Assembly: GCA_028752905.1 (NCBI GenBank)
Contig: JAQNBH010000011.1
Location: forward strand, 31,866,017 to 31,930,016
Source: Cladorhizidae sp. MBARI D1340-BT2
Lineage: Eukaryota > Porifera > Demospongiae > Poecilosclerida > Cladorhizidae
Reading direction: 5' to 3'
Length of the DNA: 64,000 nucleotides
Below, one piece after another: positions 1 to 14,000 of the stretch. Under the pieces are notes generated by a model that saw nothing but the letters and a program-made list of their open reading frames with translations, ran no database searches and had not been told where the DNA came from. Positions within the stretch are counted from its first letter, which is position 1. The number at the start of each line of letters is the position of its first letter. Both the position numbers and the translations under genes were made by a program.

Positions 1-99
1 ACTTGTTGTATTTGCACTTTGAGAGGAATTCAAATCATTTCTTTAGAGTTGTTTGTCTGTCTGAGCAGATGGTGTGGAGTTTGTCTGTGATGCATACAA

Positions 100-417
100 G
101 TACAGCATTTTAATGGCATTGGGTAGGATGGTTTGTGTCCATGATGGACCAGTTTATGTTGTACTGTGTGTGTTGTTGTCTGAGTTTCCATATGAATTCA
201 GAGAGTTCAGAGGTGTTTCTTTTGTCTTCATGGTTGAGAGTGAACTTGTGGCTGGTATATATAACACACTTAAAAGTTATCTTGGGGGAGTCCAATGAAG
301 GTGTTTTTTTTTAAATCGTGGTTGGTCGAAATAGTAGCTTTCTGGATAACTGATGAGGTCAGACAGTGTCAGTCTAGTGGGCCATCATTCTTGTTTCAGT
401 AGCTGCATGTCTTGCTA
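100..417 (-). pseudogene. Penelope-like element remnant, GIY-YIG endonuclease region
   Basis: Read on the minus strand, this stretch aligns along its length with the better copy at 40712-41206. The shared landmarks are the Cys-rich start (LSKSC-like, here degraded), the YxG region, and NHEDKRNTSELSEFIWKL, which matches NHENKRNTTELSKYIWKL in the other copy. Small deletions and stops break the frame, so no protein can be made. GIY-YIG domains of this kind form the C-terminus of Penelope-like retroelements. Confidence 0.6.
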
Positions 418-1790
418 GGCCCCTGTGATGGGTGGGTGGAGTTTAGTAGCTTCTTGTTGTGTATCTTGACGATGCTGTTCATGTTTTGAGAGCAAGGGCA
501 GCTGATGTTGACTTTGTTGTGTTGAATAATTTGCACAAGCTAAAGTATTAGTAAACAAGCAGATTAAAAAACCCAGTTGAAATGTGAAAAACCCTCGAAA
601 TTTATCCTCCTTATCTCTCTTTACAGACACGTGCATAGTACATACTTTACCCACTACACAGCAAAACTGGAGAGCACATGTGCAATATAGGCTCCACAGA
701 TAATGTGTTAATCTTCATAGATATTCATGGCTCCTATGATCTAGTGGTATTTTTTTTTTGATCTAGAAGCCTCAGTTTTAATTAAATTAGTCTTGTGAGG
801 AAGATCCTTTCATGAATCTTGAAAGCATATGGAGATTTCCCCATCCCTTGTATGCTACGGCAAGTCACACGCAAAGCAGACCACAAAACGTGATATTAGC
901 ACGGCCATATGCAGGGGAGGGGAGGACACCACCACCACCCACCTCCCAAACATAAATATTCCTCCCCTACCCGAAAAAAGCCAAATGAACCTCGCCATGC
1001 AAGATGAGTTGGCAAAGTCCAAGTGATGGTCTCTTATGCAGTTTGTAGAGACAAACATTCAGATACCAATTCTCAGAGCAGGATTTCAGTGAGAGGCATC
1101 AAGTCAGGCCAGGAATAACTTTCACCCAAAACATCCTTCTCATGAAGTATAATGCCTAAGGTATATTACTCTCTAGCATATTTTATGTATTATAATTATG
1201 GTACTTAATAAATTCACAAAGGCATATCTTGGCATTTGTTCTATGAGAGATGCTCCATTCCTCTGTTCATTGAACTCTCCACTACAGATTGTCTTTCCTA
1301 GTCAACATTTCTTGCAGTTTCTCACATAGCTTCACTTGCTGCATCCCTCCTCCTCCTTCTCTTCCTCTCTGCTGCAGCTCTCCTGTTTTCTGTTACACCT
1401 TGTATAGTTCTTCTTCTATGCTGTGCAGCTCACAGAGTGGCCATTCTGTGCAGTCACTTTCTACAGGATTCTATATACTATAGATGCTCGCTCATACATA
1501 TAAGCGTGAATCAATGGTCGGACAGACGAGGCATATTATTGTTCATTCATTAGCTGGTTTCCATGTGAATAGGAATGCATATTCACTTCATGATATTGTA
1601 AGCACTTTGGATTGCATTTGCTATAGCCATTGCCCCAGTGGCCTTTGCCCTAACCGTAGCCATTGCCTTGGACCTGAGCCTAGCTGAAGCCCTAATCCAG
1701 TACTGATCTGTACAGTATTGATGGTGTCACAATGGTGATGTAATGTATGGTTATGTCATGAAACATAGCGTGTATATTACACTAATGCAG
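418..1790. other. No recognisable gene; upstream of the first Nudix exon found
   Basis: Short open frames of 60-80 codons occur on both strands but show no domain, no repeat and no splice logic linking them to the Nudix gene. The missing first Nudix exon and promoter may lie here or left of the window. Confidence 0.4.
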
Positions 1791-2050
1791 ACTCCTCTAA
1801 GGGAAGGTGTGTTCCACTCTATTGCGATGATGTGCATATTGGACTCATCAAGCCATCCACACTGACTGACCTGTTGCAACACGGCAACACTTTCCTAGCA
1901 GAGAGGACAGACGAAGGTGTGGTGGTGGGAGTGACTATCTCAGAAAAGCTTCGAAGTGTAGAGGACAGAACTTTTGCTGTTAATGAAGTATTTAAAGGAC
2001 TCCTGTCGCTAGAAGATCGTTACCCATGTTTGCGAGGTTGGAGGAACGAG
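1791..2050 (+). CDS. Nudix gene exon (first one found), DUF4743 start
   Basis: The exon follows an acceptor ending aatgcag and ends at gag|gtagag. It starts with two bases of a split codon. It encodes GRCVPLYCDDVHIGLIKPST through PCLRGWRNE, the N-terminal half of DUF4743. No ATG in this frame gives a natural start, so an upstream exon is expected. Confidence 0.85.
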
Positions 2051-5000
2051 GTAGAGTGATACAGCCACACCTCTCACAGCCATTCCTAAATCTCTTGTGT
2101 GTCTTGTGTTTAGCCCCCCTCCCCCCCTCATCCCCACGCCTTGTTGAGAGTCCATGCACCCGATGATTCCCATCAATGTGGTATTTCAAGAAGAGTGAGA
2201 TGAGACAAGGGAACTGGGGACAGCATGGTGACGAGAACTGTTTTTGAACTGTTTTCTGGTGCACTACGACCTAAAGTGGATATTTTAAGATTTTCTAATC
2301 CAAAAGTGAGGTGTGAAGTTTTGCTTGTAGTCTGATGTGCGCTGTGTTTTGGGGGTAAGTTTATTAGTTTACGAAATTTAACAAAGGCCAACTATTTATA
2401 GAACAACATAGATAGTGAAGTTATCTTACTGCATCCTCTCCAATAATTCAACCTTGCAAGTACACTGAGCACACCCTATCTATGGATGCTGGAGGCTTTG
2501 TTCTTCTTCTTTGCTGTTAGTTTGGTGAAAAGGCTGTAGCTGCTTCTCTACCAAGGGGCTCACTCTAATAGCAGAGCAACAACAACAACAATAACAACAG
2601 CAGGGTGTGGTGTGTGCTGACTTGTGTGGTATGCATCAAGAAGGCACAAGTTGGAAAGTATATCTCAACACTGCCACTGCTCAATTAGATGCTATCAGTC
2701 AATATATATAGCATAGTTGGGTGTGTTTAAAAAGAATATTTTTGTTGTTTAGAACTATGCAGTGGCAGAGAGTTTTGGCAAGACAACTCTACTTCAGTGC
2801 GAAAGAGCTGGATCAAGTACGTATTGATGTTCCTAGAAGAGAGTAGCTACATAATATAAAACTCCTTTCACTGAGTATATATATAATTATATATAAATAC
2901 AACTCTCTTTATTAAGAATATACATACAAATGCACTGCAATGTGTGAGCAAGTTCCCAACCTCGTGATCTATAGATTGACAGGATACATGTACATAGCAA
3001 CTCCCCCTACCCTCCCATAAGGTGCTGAGATTAAGCAGGGACAAAAGGATTGAAGAGGATCCACTTATAGGCTTGGAAAAACTGAAATTGGAACTTGTTA
3101 ATGATTTGGACAAAGTAGAGGCACTCGCTGAACATTACAATTGCTAGCAAACTCCTTTACCTAGTTCTAACTTACTAACTTGCATGTGCATTATGAAATG
3201 CTAAATAATGCATGGTGTGTGTCAGTTAGAATCATCAATGCCAGCCTGTTCAAACTCATACCAGCTTCATGAATCAAGCAACAGGTTCATGAAACAAGAA
3301 CCGGCTTCATGAAACTGGTTAAGCACTCACCTAACTGATTATTTTTAGGTGAATCCCTTAGGCAGTATATAGCTACTTGTCAGTGTGTTTTATAGGATAA
3401 TAATATTTTAAAGGAATGCATGACTATTCTGGTTGAGGTCTGATACCCAGTACCACTTCTGCTACACAGTACCACTTCTGCTACATGTAAGACTAGTGCT
3501 AGCACTTGTATGACAAGGAAATAATACAATGTCAACATGTCAAAGTAGAATGAAGGACTTTTACTCCATCACATTTTTTTCCTCACAAATTGTGCAGGAC
3601 TGCTAGGTGTTAAACAATATGGCGTCCACTTATCTGGCTATATCAAGACAGCAAACGGTGACTACAAGTTATGGATTGCAAGACGGAGTCCTATGAAAGC
3701 CACTTATCCTTGCTTATTGGACAACATGGTAACACCATTTTGTATGCAGCAGAGTGCTGAGGCACAGTGAGTGCTGGTGGTGTGTACGCATAGTTGAAGC
3801 CTATGGTTGGTCAATAAGGGTGCAGACACAAAAATACATTGCAAGTTTCACCTGGCCAGATGGAGCACTGACATATTGTACACATTTAATATATGGCCAC
3901 ATGAAATGACTAACAGAGTACACTGAATGCAACAAGCCAACAAACAAAAGTAGAGTGCAAGTGAGCTTGTCTGTCTGCTGGCATGCATGTCTATAATGCA
4001 TAATGCTCACTGCTCAAAGCTTTCACTTTTCATCTTGCTAGGTTCAGGAACTTTTTACTCTCTAGTCGATGCTCTTGTCTTGCTCTCAGCCACTGCTCCC
4101 ACTGCTCTTGCCTCTCCTGCCTCCTCAATTTGTTTCTCAAATTTCTCTCCCCAACTCCTGCTTCCCAAACAGAAATGTGAATAGCATGTTGGCCTGGCAC
4201 AGTAAGCCTTTGTGGTCCTTTGTAGGCAAATGATGACGATTTCCCCTCACCATTGTTTGCATAGGCATTCAGAGGACATTCAAGTTTATTATATAGGCCC
4301 TGGGTATTCAATTACTTTCCTTTGAGGGCCAGGCACCTGAAAATCTCAGAGCCAGAGTGCCGGGAAAAAATACAAAGTCAAGATGACATGCGGAATCTAT
4401 ATCCCTGTTCTATCTCACAAAACCCGTAAATAGCAATACTTTCATGTTTAAAACAATATCAATTTTACGGATGTAAATTTCAAACTTCTTTTTCATTGTT
4501 GTTTTAATTTTTGGAGTAATGTTTGTTCATGTAAATTATTTTCTTAACTAAGTTTGACGAGTTTGAAGTCATGTTTTCAACTTGTATAGCTATATACCAT
4601 GCAACTCAATGTAGACTTAATGGCTTGAGTGACAATCTTAACCAAGTTTGAAAACTTCAACATTTCTGGCGTCTATGCAATTCGCATGCTTTGATGCAGG
4701 TGATGATGAGTCAACTTGCTTCTGTATATATATACCAGTTCTCGATTCACAGGAGTGTGTGGAACCCTTCATATAAAGTACTTTGTTTGAGATTACCTTC
4801 ACAATGGCATGGGAAATATCTTTGGCCAGAATATTCAAAGATCGATATCACTTCCATGTGACACATTTTCTTGGAACTCAATGGTGTCATTACTCATGGT
4901 TACAATGTCGATGGCTTGCTTAACACTACATGTAAACTCCATTATGTTACTATGTTAAAAGGATTAGCAACTCCACTAGCTCAAGGGCGAAGTTAGTAAA

Positions 5001-8000
5001 TCTCGCATCAAAATGAATAAGTCCCTCTGTCTTTGCCCGTTGTTCTTTTCAAGCGCCTTCATACCATTTATGATAATACCGAACATAACAAAGAGGTGTA
5101 GTGTTAGTTATATCAGACAATTCATCAATGGTTAATGAAATACATTCGGCCTCTACTAAATACTGAATTAGGTATGTTTATAACAGCTCGACCTAAAACA
5201 TCTATCCTCATCCAGTAGTAGTATCCGATAACTGAATTTCATGAACACTCTTTACAAAACTTGATCTCTTGTCTTGTCATCTGCTGGAAATGCTTCGACA
5301 ATGCACAATTTAATAATCTCTGAGTCAATCATATGGTTTCTTGTGTTTGCCAAGTAGCTATCCAACCAATATGAAGTTATATGTCTATCGCCGCTTGTTC
5401 TTGAACAGTTTTAAATTTAGTCATGAGAGTTTTACTGCTTCCAATGCTGTTTTCAACTTATCTACACTCTTTCCTGGCCCTCAGTTCACTTTAAAAAAAA
5501 AGCAGTTTCAAACCTTGAATGGGCCACAAACACGTACCTGTCTTCATGGAATTTACTATGCCTTTTTGTGGATTCGACACCATCTGGATTCTTACCAGCA
5601 ATCTTAATATCAGGCACGAGGACCAGTGCACAAATTAGCAGCCTGCCACCGAACAACGACCGAGGAAGAGTGCTGATGCTGTGCACTTGGATCCATCCAA
5701 AAACATAGTCTGGCAGACCGTAACCAGTCTTGCTGGTCGAAATTGGTCGGAAATGGACCGATGGACGGCTGTTATTTTGTGCACTGGTCCTCATGCTGGA
5801 TATTTTTTTGGTTTTGTAATCAAAGGCTAGTAATCTATGGCTAGGTTGATTAGTTTTTCTTTACAGGCTAGCACCTCTATGACTCGGAGTAGCGATATTT
5901 CAGCCACAAAGCCTAAGCGGAGGAAAGTATCGTATGCTGGAACCTTGTCTGAAAGTTTTCTGCGGGTATATATATACGATTCTTTTCTTCCTCTTGCTAC
6001 TCTGACCCATAGCAGTGCTAACAACTTGCGAAGGAAAACTAACCAACTTGTGCATGTTAGCATGAAGCAACAACTGTTGAACAACTTGTGCATGTTAGCA
6101 TGAAGCAACAACTGTTGAACAACTTGTGCATGTTAGCTTGAAGCAACAACTATTGTTGAACAACTTGTACGTGTTAGCTTGAAGCAACAACTATTGTAGA
6201 ACACTTGTATATGTTAGATTGAAGCAACAACTATTGCTGAACAACTTGTACATGAGGTTGAGTGATAGCAACTGCTGCACAGAATACAATTTCTATTTCC
6301 ATTATAAAACAACAACAACACTTGCTGATATACAAGGAGTGAATACCCTCATGTCTTTCACCGAGATCGACTAACAGCCGGAGGAGTTTTTTTTTGTCCC
6401 CTCCCACTCCAATATTTCTGAGAATTGGGAGTATCCCTCGACATCACAACTTTTGAGATCGATTGGAGTAGCTGTAGACTGCAACAGCTACCAAAAAATC
6501 GTAGCTCTCGGAGTCGCTCTCGACATTGGACAGATGTTCAGTTATCACCTCTACTGACCATGCCCAGCTCTACAAATGGAGAACAGTTTGACTGAAGTAG
6601 CTTCATTATCGACTGGCTGCTGGACTGCAGTCATCATCACCGTAGCTGACCGTCACTTGAATGGACATCGCTCAAGTTGACTGACCCTCAGTGCAGAAGC
6701 TCTCTCAAGGAAATTGACGTCCACGCACTCAGAGGATTCTGCACGGGAATCCAATGCGTGAAGTTAATTTTTGCCTCTACTAGATAGCTAGCACTAGATT
6801 ACTACACCAAAAATGTGAATTAGCCAGCTAGTGGCCTATCAAAATTGCAAATTGCTATGACAAATGTCCTACGCTTTTTTCTGTTATTTTGTGCACTGAC
6901 TGGAACGCAGTCACTGGCTTCAGTTGCGATAGTATCTGAAAACTCTTTGAAAAGCTGTCTCATTTGCTGCTTTCAAAGGCCACTGTGCTCTTTCATATAG
7001 CATTTATATCAACGTTTATAAACTTTGCATTTGACATTTCTTCCCAGCCACTGCTCAAATGAATGCACAAATGAATGCAAGCTTAAAAGTAAAGATATTT
7101 TCATTTTACAGTTTTCCATTAAAAAAATAAAATTTGTGTTTTTTTGTTTTGTTATTGTTTGTTTGTGGGGTGTGGGGGGGGGGGGGGGGTGTTTTCTAAA
7201 TTGCTGGCAGATTGAAATCTGCAGGCAGGCTGGATTAGGCCAACCAATGCACCATTGGAATACCCTGGATATAGATAGGCAGATAAATAACAGATAGAGA
7301 TTAAATATAGATGATAGATGGATAATAGATATATACATGCAGGTAGGTAGACCTTCTACCTACCTGATAATAAAGACGGATGATATATAGGTAAACAGAT
7401 TAGACGGGTATGTGACAGATAAATAGTTAGGTAGATGGGTGCCCTAGCTATCCACCCATCTACCTAACTATTTATATGTCACATACCCGTCTAATCTGCT
7501 TACCTATCCACTCTCTTGATAGAACAACAACAACAACTGTTGCATGTAGGTATAACTATGCTCAAGTTTCATGCAGTCAAAGTTGGGGGTGACAAAACCT
7601 GCACGCCCGAATTCCCAACTGTTTTAGCTCCTAATTTGAAAATTGTACCCCCCTCCCCTCTCCCGAAGGAGATAAACATTGTCAATGCATGTATAATTGT
7701 ACCTAGGTGGCAGGTGGTGTCGAAGCAGGGAGCAGTGTTCTCCAAACCCTTATCAAAGAGTGTGAAGAGGAAGCCTCCATTGGTCCAGAGCTGGCTGGTC
7801 AAGCCAGAGCCACTGGTACCATAAGGTAATGCAGCTCAAGTAATACAGATGGATTTCAGAACATGATTGTGAGAATGCATATTTTCTTTCAAGCACTTAC
7901 TTTAGAGTAGGGCTAGATCTAGGGGGAGAGAGGAGTTGAGGGGGGTGCAACCCCACGCCCCCATATTTATTAAACAGTAATTGCAAGTTCTTTTCCTCTG

Positions 8001-11000
8001 TTAAAACCACTAATGCAAAAGGAAAGTATAAGGTCATGCTCTAAATATTTGTGGCATGATATGTGACGAGCCATTTTTGTTCCCATAACCACCTGTCGTG
8101 GTTTCCTCTGGATCCATCCCTGGAGAGGCCATCTGCTTTACCCTTCGGGGCAACAACTCACTGATGCCCATGATGGTCCTACTACAGTGCTAACAATGAA
8201 TCAGTCTAATGATACTGGATTACAAGGATAGCTATACCACCCATGATCTTGTGAGGTCTATATGATACCTCTGTGTTAGAAAACTTCAAAAGGTTTTGAT
8301 ATTCCCTATTTTTTGTAATTTACAAGTGTTCCTATATAACTATCTCGTACAGTTATTGCCATGAAACTTCAGAAGGCATCGAGCGTGAGACTGAGTTTAT
8401 CTATGAGCTGGAACTGCCTAGTGACTTTATTCCTACTCCTCAGGACAATGAAGTTAGTGACTTCTATCTCTGGGATATAGACCAGGTACGCACAATGGAA
8501 GTGATGTACTATTAGTGACTGCAATTTTGTTATTAGTAGAATATCCATAGTTTCACTATCAGCTTTGTACATGCCACTCTTCTAATCTTGTCAAGGAAAA
8601 CTTGTCCAATAATAGAGCACTTTTAATTGACTTCACACATTACATGAAACTGGTCTAATCTTGTGTGGGTGTGGCAACATGAGACCAGTCGTACATATTC
8701 TCTCCTACTAACATATTGTATAGACAGTGTCAGGCACAGGAAAATGCTGCTCTCCCACTATTCATAACAGAAGTGTTCTTGCCATGATTTCTGTGTACTA
8801 TTCTGTTAGAATATACATGTGGTATATGTATATATATGGACTCACTTTCCCCCACTTGTTCAGGAGATCAGTCGAGTGTACTTTCAATATATTCATGTCC
8901 AAAAGACTGGAAAGTTGTGGCTTAGAGACCAAAAAAAGTACCATAAAACGCAGACTATCTTTTTTGACAAATCTCCTTACATTTTATGATACTCCTAATT
9001 CAACTGATTTCTTGAATGATAATGGAAAGTGCGCGTGGGATATTATATAGAGACACGTGCAGCAGGTGAGTACCTTCCCCCTCTTGGTTCCTGGATGGGT
9101 TACCATATCAGGTAGCTGAAGAGGCATACGTCCTGGGCACTCAGCATACATGATTTGCAGCCATACACCTCACCAGCATGCAGCACGCGTGGCTTTATAC
9201 AAACTTTTTTTTAATATCCATTTGACAGAATCTGATCAAATGTGCTAATTACAGAAAAACCACTGTTCAAATAAATGATCTACTTTCAGTACATGTAATG
9301 CTTAGTCTCCGCCTTTAACATCAGGATAGATTTATGAGCTGATTTTTCTTTATTCCTTACACAAATAACTCAAATTTGATTAATCTCAGTTATTGTACGA
9401 TCATTATTGTCAGATATTGTATGCTCATTATTGTCAGATATTGTACACTCATTATTGTCAGATATTGTACGCTCATTATTGTCAGATATTGTACGCTCAT
9501 TATTGTCAGATATTGTACGCTCATTATTGTCAGATGTTGTACTCAGATATTGTACACTCATTATTGTCAGATATTGTACGCTCATTATTGTCAGATATTG
9601 TACACTCATTATTCAGATATTGTACTCATTATTGTCAGATATTATATGCTCATTATTGTCAGATATTATATGCTCATTATTGTCAGATATTATATGCTCA
9701 TTATTGTCAGATATTGTATGCTCATTATTGTCAGATATTATATGCTCATTATTGTCAGATATTATATGCTCATTATTGTCAGATATTATATGCTCATTAT
9801 TGTCAGATATTGTATGCTCATTATTGTCAGATATTATATGCTCATTATTGTCAGATATTGCAGGGGTGTATTTAGGGGGTGGCGGGGGGGGCATTCGCCC
9901 CCCCTTGTATCATTCTCGTCCCCCCCCCTTGAAATTAGAGATATTTTTTAAAATAATGTCAAGAAAGGTGTAATACAAGAAAGGTGTAATAAGCTTATGA
10001 TATCAGGTTCAAATGATAGGAATGTCAAACTGAGGTTCTTCTTGGTTTTCTCTGCCATACGTCCACAATCTCTTCAAGGTCGCTCTCAGAGAGTACTTCT
10101 GGTGCCTCTATAGCAATCCTCATAAGGTGAGAAAGGCTGCAGTCACTTAGAGAATTACGCAAACGAGTCTTGATCATCTTCATCTGTGAGAAGCTTCTCT
10201 CCACAGAAGCAGTAGAAACTGGAATCGATAAGCAGATGGAGGCAATCTTGTGCAAATTGGGAAACATGGCCTTGAGCATGTCGTTTGAAACAAGTTCTTT
10301 CAGCTGTGATGCAGTAGTATCCCGTGGTTGCTTGACTAACAGCTGGCGGAATGTTTTCCACTCTGTAAGTATTTCAGTGGAAATCATGGCTGTCTTCACT
10401 GTTTCTTCTCCATCCAATGTTTCTGCATCTCTATCTTCTCCGTAGTGAGCAATCAGTTTCTCAACAGACGTGTCTCCATAAGTGGGAAAAGATACTGAAT
10501 CTGGTTTTGGAACTTTCCGTGGATCGAATATAGACAATGCTGATACAACAGCGTTGGATGAAGAAAATCGGCTTGTTATGTTGGCCTTTAAATCAGCAAC
10601 AAAAGGCTTACCAACAACATTCTGGAACGAAAGTATTTTATCAGCGTCAATAGACACCTTTGTAGATGACTTCAAGTCTTCAACGTTTTCAAGAAGCTCC
10701 AACACCCAGTTCGCTCCAGGCAAAACTGCATCATCCAAGGATTTAACAGTAGCATCAACAAGGAATGATATCAACGAGAGGTCAAGCTGCTCTGCCTGAA
10801 GTGCTTTGCTGAGCTTGGCTACTTGTGGTAGAGTGAAATCAAGCAAATATATAGCTGCAATCGTAGACAATTTGCAGAGGGCACCATGGATTCCAAGAGC
10901 TTCTGGCTCGTGGGACGTCTCGTAGATGTTCCCAATGGTGATTACAATTGCAGAATAACTTGCTTTGACAGCTTTGACACACCTTTCATGTGCCAGCCAG

Positions 11001-14000
11001 CGTGTGTCAGATGGCTTGATCACTTTCATTTCTGGAAGTTCAAGAACGTGCTGTACCTCCTTCAGACACTCTGCTCGCTTGGGGGAATTGCGAAAATGCT
11101 TCCAAAGAGTAGTCAATGTTCTGTAAACATGAGCAATTCCAGGAGTTTTATTGGCAGCTTGCACACAAGCCAACTGCAGTAAGTGACAGTGGCAGTGTAT
11201 AAACAGAGCGTGAGGAGTATGTTTCTTGATACGTGCCTGAACCCCGGTCTTTCGTCCAGAAAAAGTTGCAGCTCCATCAAATCCCAATCCAACTATTCTT
11301 CCGACTTGTAGATCTTTCTTCTTTAAACAATCGATGAGATTAGAATAGATGGTCTCTGCATCAGCCTTCTTCAATGGAATAAGCTCCAGAAAGCACTCTA
11401 CTGGTACACCATCTTCCTCCCAGCGGCAAAACACAGACAATTCTTCTACGTTGGTGACATCTGTGCACTCATCTGCCATGAGGCTGTACATAGGTGCCTT
11501 TTGAAGTCGCTTCAGAATCGACTCCTCCACCCATGTCCCCAATGATTCGATGAATTCAACCACAGCCACTCTTGATGTGTACACAGCATTTCTTGGTGCA
11601 GTTTCTAAGAATTGCTTCAAATGTTGGCTGCCACATCGAACCACCACGTCAACCAGCTTCTCAAATTTTGTCGAATGTGCAACTTGTTCTTTCGTAAGAA
11701 AATGAGTGAGTAGGATCAGGCACTTCACTGCAGCTCTGTTCTGAGCTCTTTTGCGAGCTAAAACATTCTGGAGTTGCTGTACAACTGTTCCACCTTTGGC
11801 TGCTCCTTTAGCTGCAAAAAGAGCTTGAGTTGCATGGATATGGAAGTCACTTCTCGCATGAGCTTTCATTTTTTCAACAGCTTTCTTCCAATTTCTGCAA
11901 GGTTGTGTGACCCACACTCCTCCAGTACGCTGCAGACCAGATTGCTTGCAAACCTTGCAAAAGGCACCATCGCTATCCTCGTCATAATAGAGCCAACTGA
12001 AATCTTTCTCCCAGCTCTTAGAGTATTTTCTCTTCGTGGATACAGAAGAGCGGTGTTTGTTTTGCTTGCTTTTCTTTGAAGGTGGAGGACTAAGGCTAGG
12101 ACTAGATGCCTCGACATGCTCAGAGCTATCTGTTCTGCTATCTTCGCTATCGCTGCTATTAGCATGAGAAGAGGCTTGAGAAGTACTTGCAAAGTATGAG
12201 CGAATATCCATATTAATATGAAGAGAAATCAGCTAGTAAGGTTTCTTTTATAGAGACTTTAAGACCATGACATAATGGACTGAGTTAAAAATACTGAGAG
12301 AGAGTGGGAAAGAAGGAGGGAACTGAAGAAGTGACAAACCTACAAAGGAGAACACGTGGTGGTGTGTGATGACTTTAAGACCATGACATAATGGACTGAG
12401 TTAAAAATACTGAGAGAGAGTGGGAAAGAAGGAGGGAACTGAAGAAGTGACAAACCTACAAAGGAGAACACGTGGTGGCGTGTGATGACATCATGTCTAA
12501 GATTAGACTTGAAGACCATGACATAATGGACTGAGTTAAAAATACTGAGAGAGAGGGAGTGGGAAAGAAGGAGAAACAAAAGAAGTGACAAACCTACAAA
12601 GGAGAGCACGTGGTGGTGTGTGATGTCATCGTGTCATGACACATGCTCTCCTTTTTCCAAGCAGCTACAATATCATGAGAAATATATACAGTCTAGCCAT
12701 AGTTCGGTATAGCATAATGCCATTGGTAGTCAGTCAAAATAGCTATCCTCAGACATTGTAAAAGCAAAAAAAAATATGGGGGGATCTTCCCCCCAGACCC
12801 CCCTTTTACGGCTTATGAACATGTTAAGAAAATATTAACAAAAATTAGGGCACCAAGTGACCAACCATTTCCACCCCCCCCCCCCCCCCCCCCTAGAGAA
12901 CTAGAGAAAAATTGTGTATGAAACCTGTTGTCCATGATTTTGTAAGAAAATGCATGGAATGCAACATAATTCGATTTCACAAAAGCCCACCTCCATTATA
13001 CGAGTGACAAGTGACTATATCTAATCTATATATGCTGATTGCCGTAGCATGCAACTTCAGCAAATATTTAAGATGGAATGTTGTACTAAAGATTTTAGAA
13101 AAAGTGCATGCCATCATAAGTAGCAGCTATATATACAGTTAGTACTGCAAAAATACCTGTGGGTAAAACACTTTCGTACTCCACGCGGAAGCCCAGGGTG
13201 CACGCCCCCTTTCCACACCATCCAGGCTCTCCGCCCCCCCTTATTTTTCCATATCTCAAGTTCGCCCCCCCTTGGCAAAATTTCTGTATACAACCCTGTA
13301 TTGTACTCATTATTGTCAGATATTGTACTCATTATTGTCAGATATTATATACTCATTATTGTCAGATATTATATGCTCATTATTGTCAGATATTATATGC
13401 TCACTCATTATTGTCAGATATTGTACGCTCATTATTGTCAGATATTATATGCTAGATATTGTACACTCATTATTGTCAGATATTGTACGCTCATTATTGT
13501 CAGATATTATATGCTAGATATTGTACACTCATTATTGTCAGATATTGTACGCTCATTATTGTCAGATATTGTACACTCATTATTCAGATATTGTACTCAT
13601 TATTGTCAGATATTGTACGCTCATTATTGTCAGATCATTATTATCAGATATTGTACGCTCATTATAGTCAGATATTGTATGCTCATTATGGTCAGATATT
13701 GTACGCTCATTATTGTCAGATATTGTATGCTCATTATTGTTACACTCATTATGGTCAGATATTGTATGCTCATTATTGTCAGATATTGTACGCTCATTAT
13801 TGTCAGATATTATATGCTTATTATTATCAGATATTGTACGCTCATTATTGTCAGATATTATATGCTAGATATTGTACACTCATTATTGTCAGATATTGTA
13901 CGCTCATTATTGTTACGCTCATTATTGTCAGATATTGTATGCTCATTATTGTCAGATATTGTACTCATTATTGTCAGATATTGTACTCATTATTGTCAGA

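Larger units (their letters stand above)
9861..13298 (-). mobile_element. Complete hAT DNA transposon
   Basis: The ends are caggggtgtatttagg at the left and, inverted, cagggttgtatacaga at the right. Both are flanked by the direct repeat tattg (9856-9860 and 13299-13303). The element is about 3.4 kb and encodes one intact transposase on the minus strand. Subterminal regions are rich in G or C runs. The flanking repeat is five bases, not the eight usual for hAT. The insertion lies in a 24-bp minisatellite inside a Nudix intron. Confidence 0.88.

Noticed and set aside
8727..9050. 107-codon plus-strand frame in Nudix intron 5
   Set aside because: No domain, no acceptor/donor phase compatible with the neighbouring exons, which already join perfectly.
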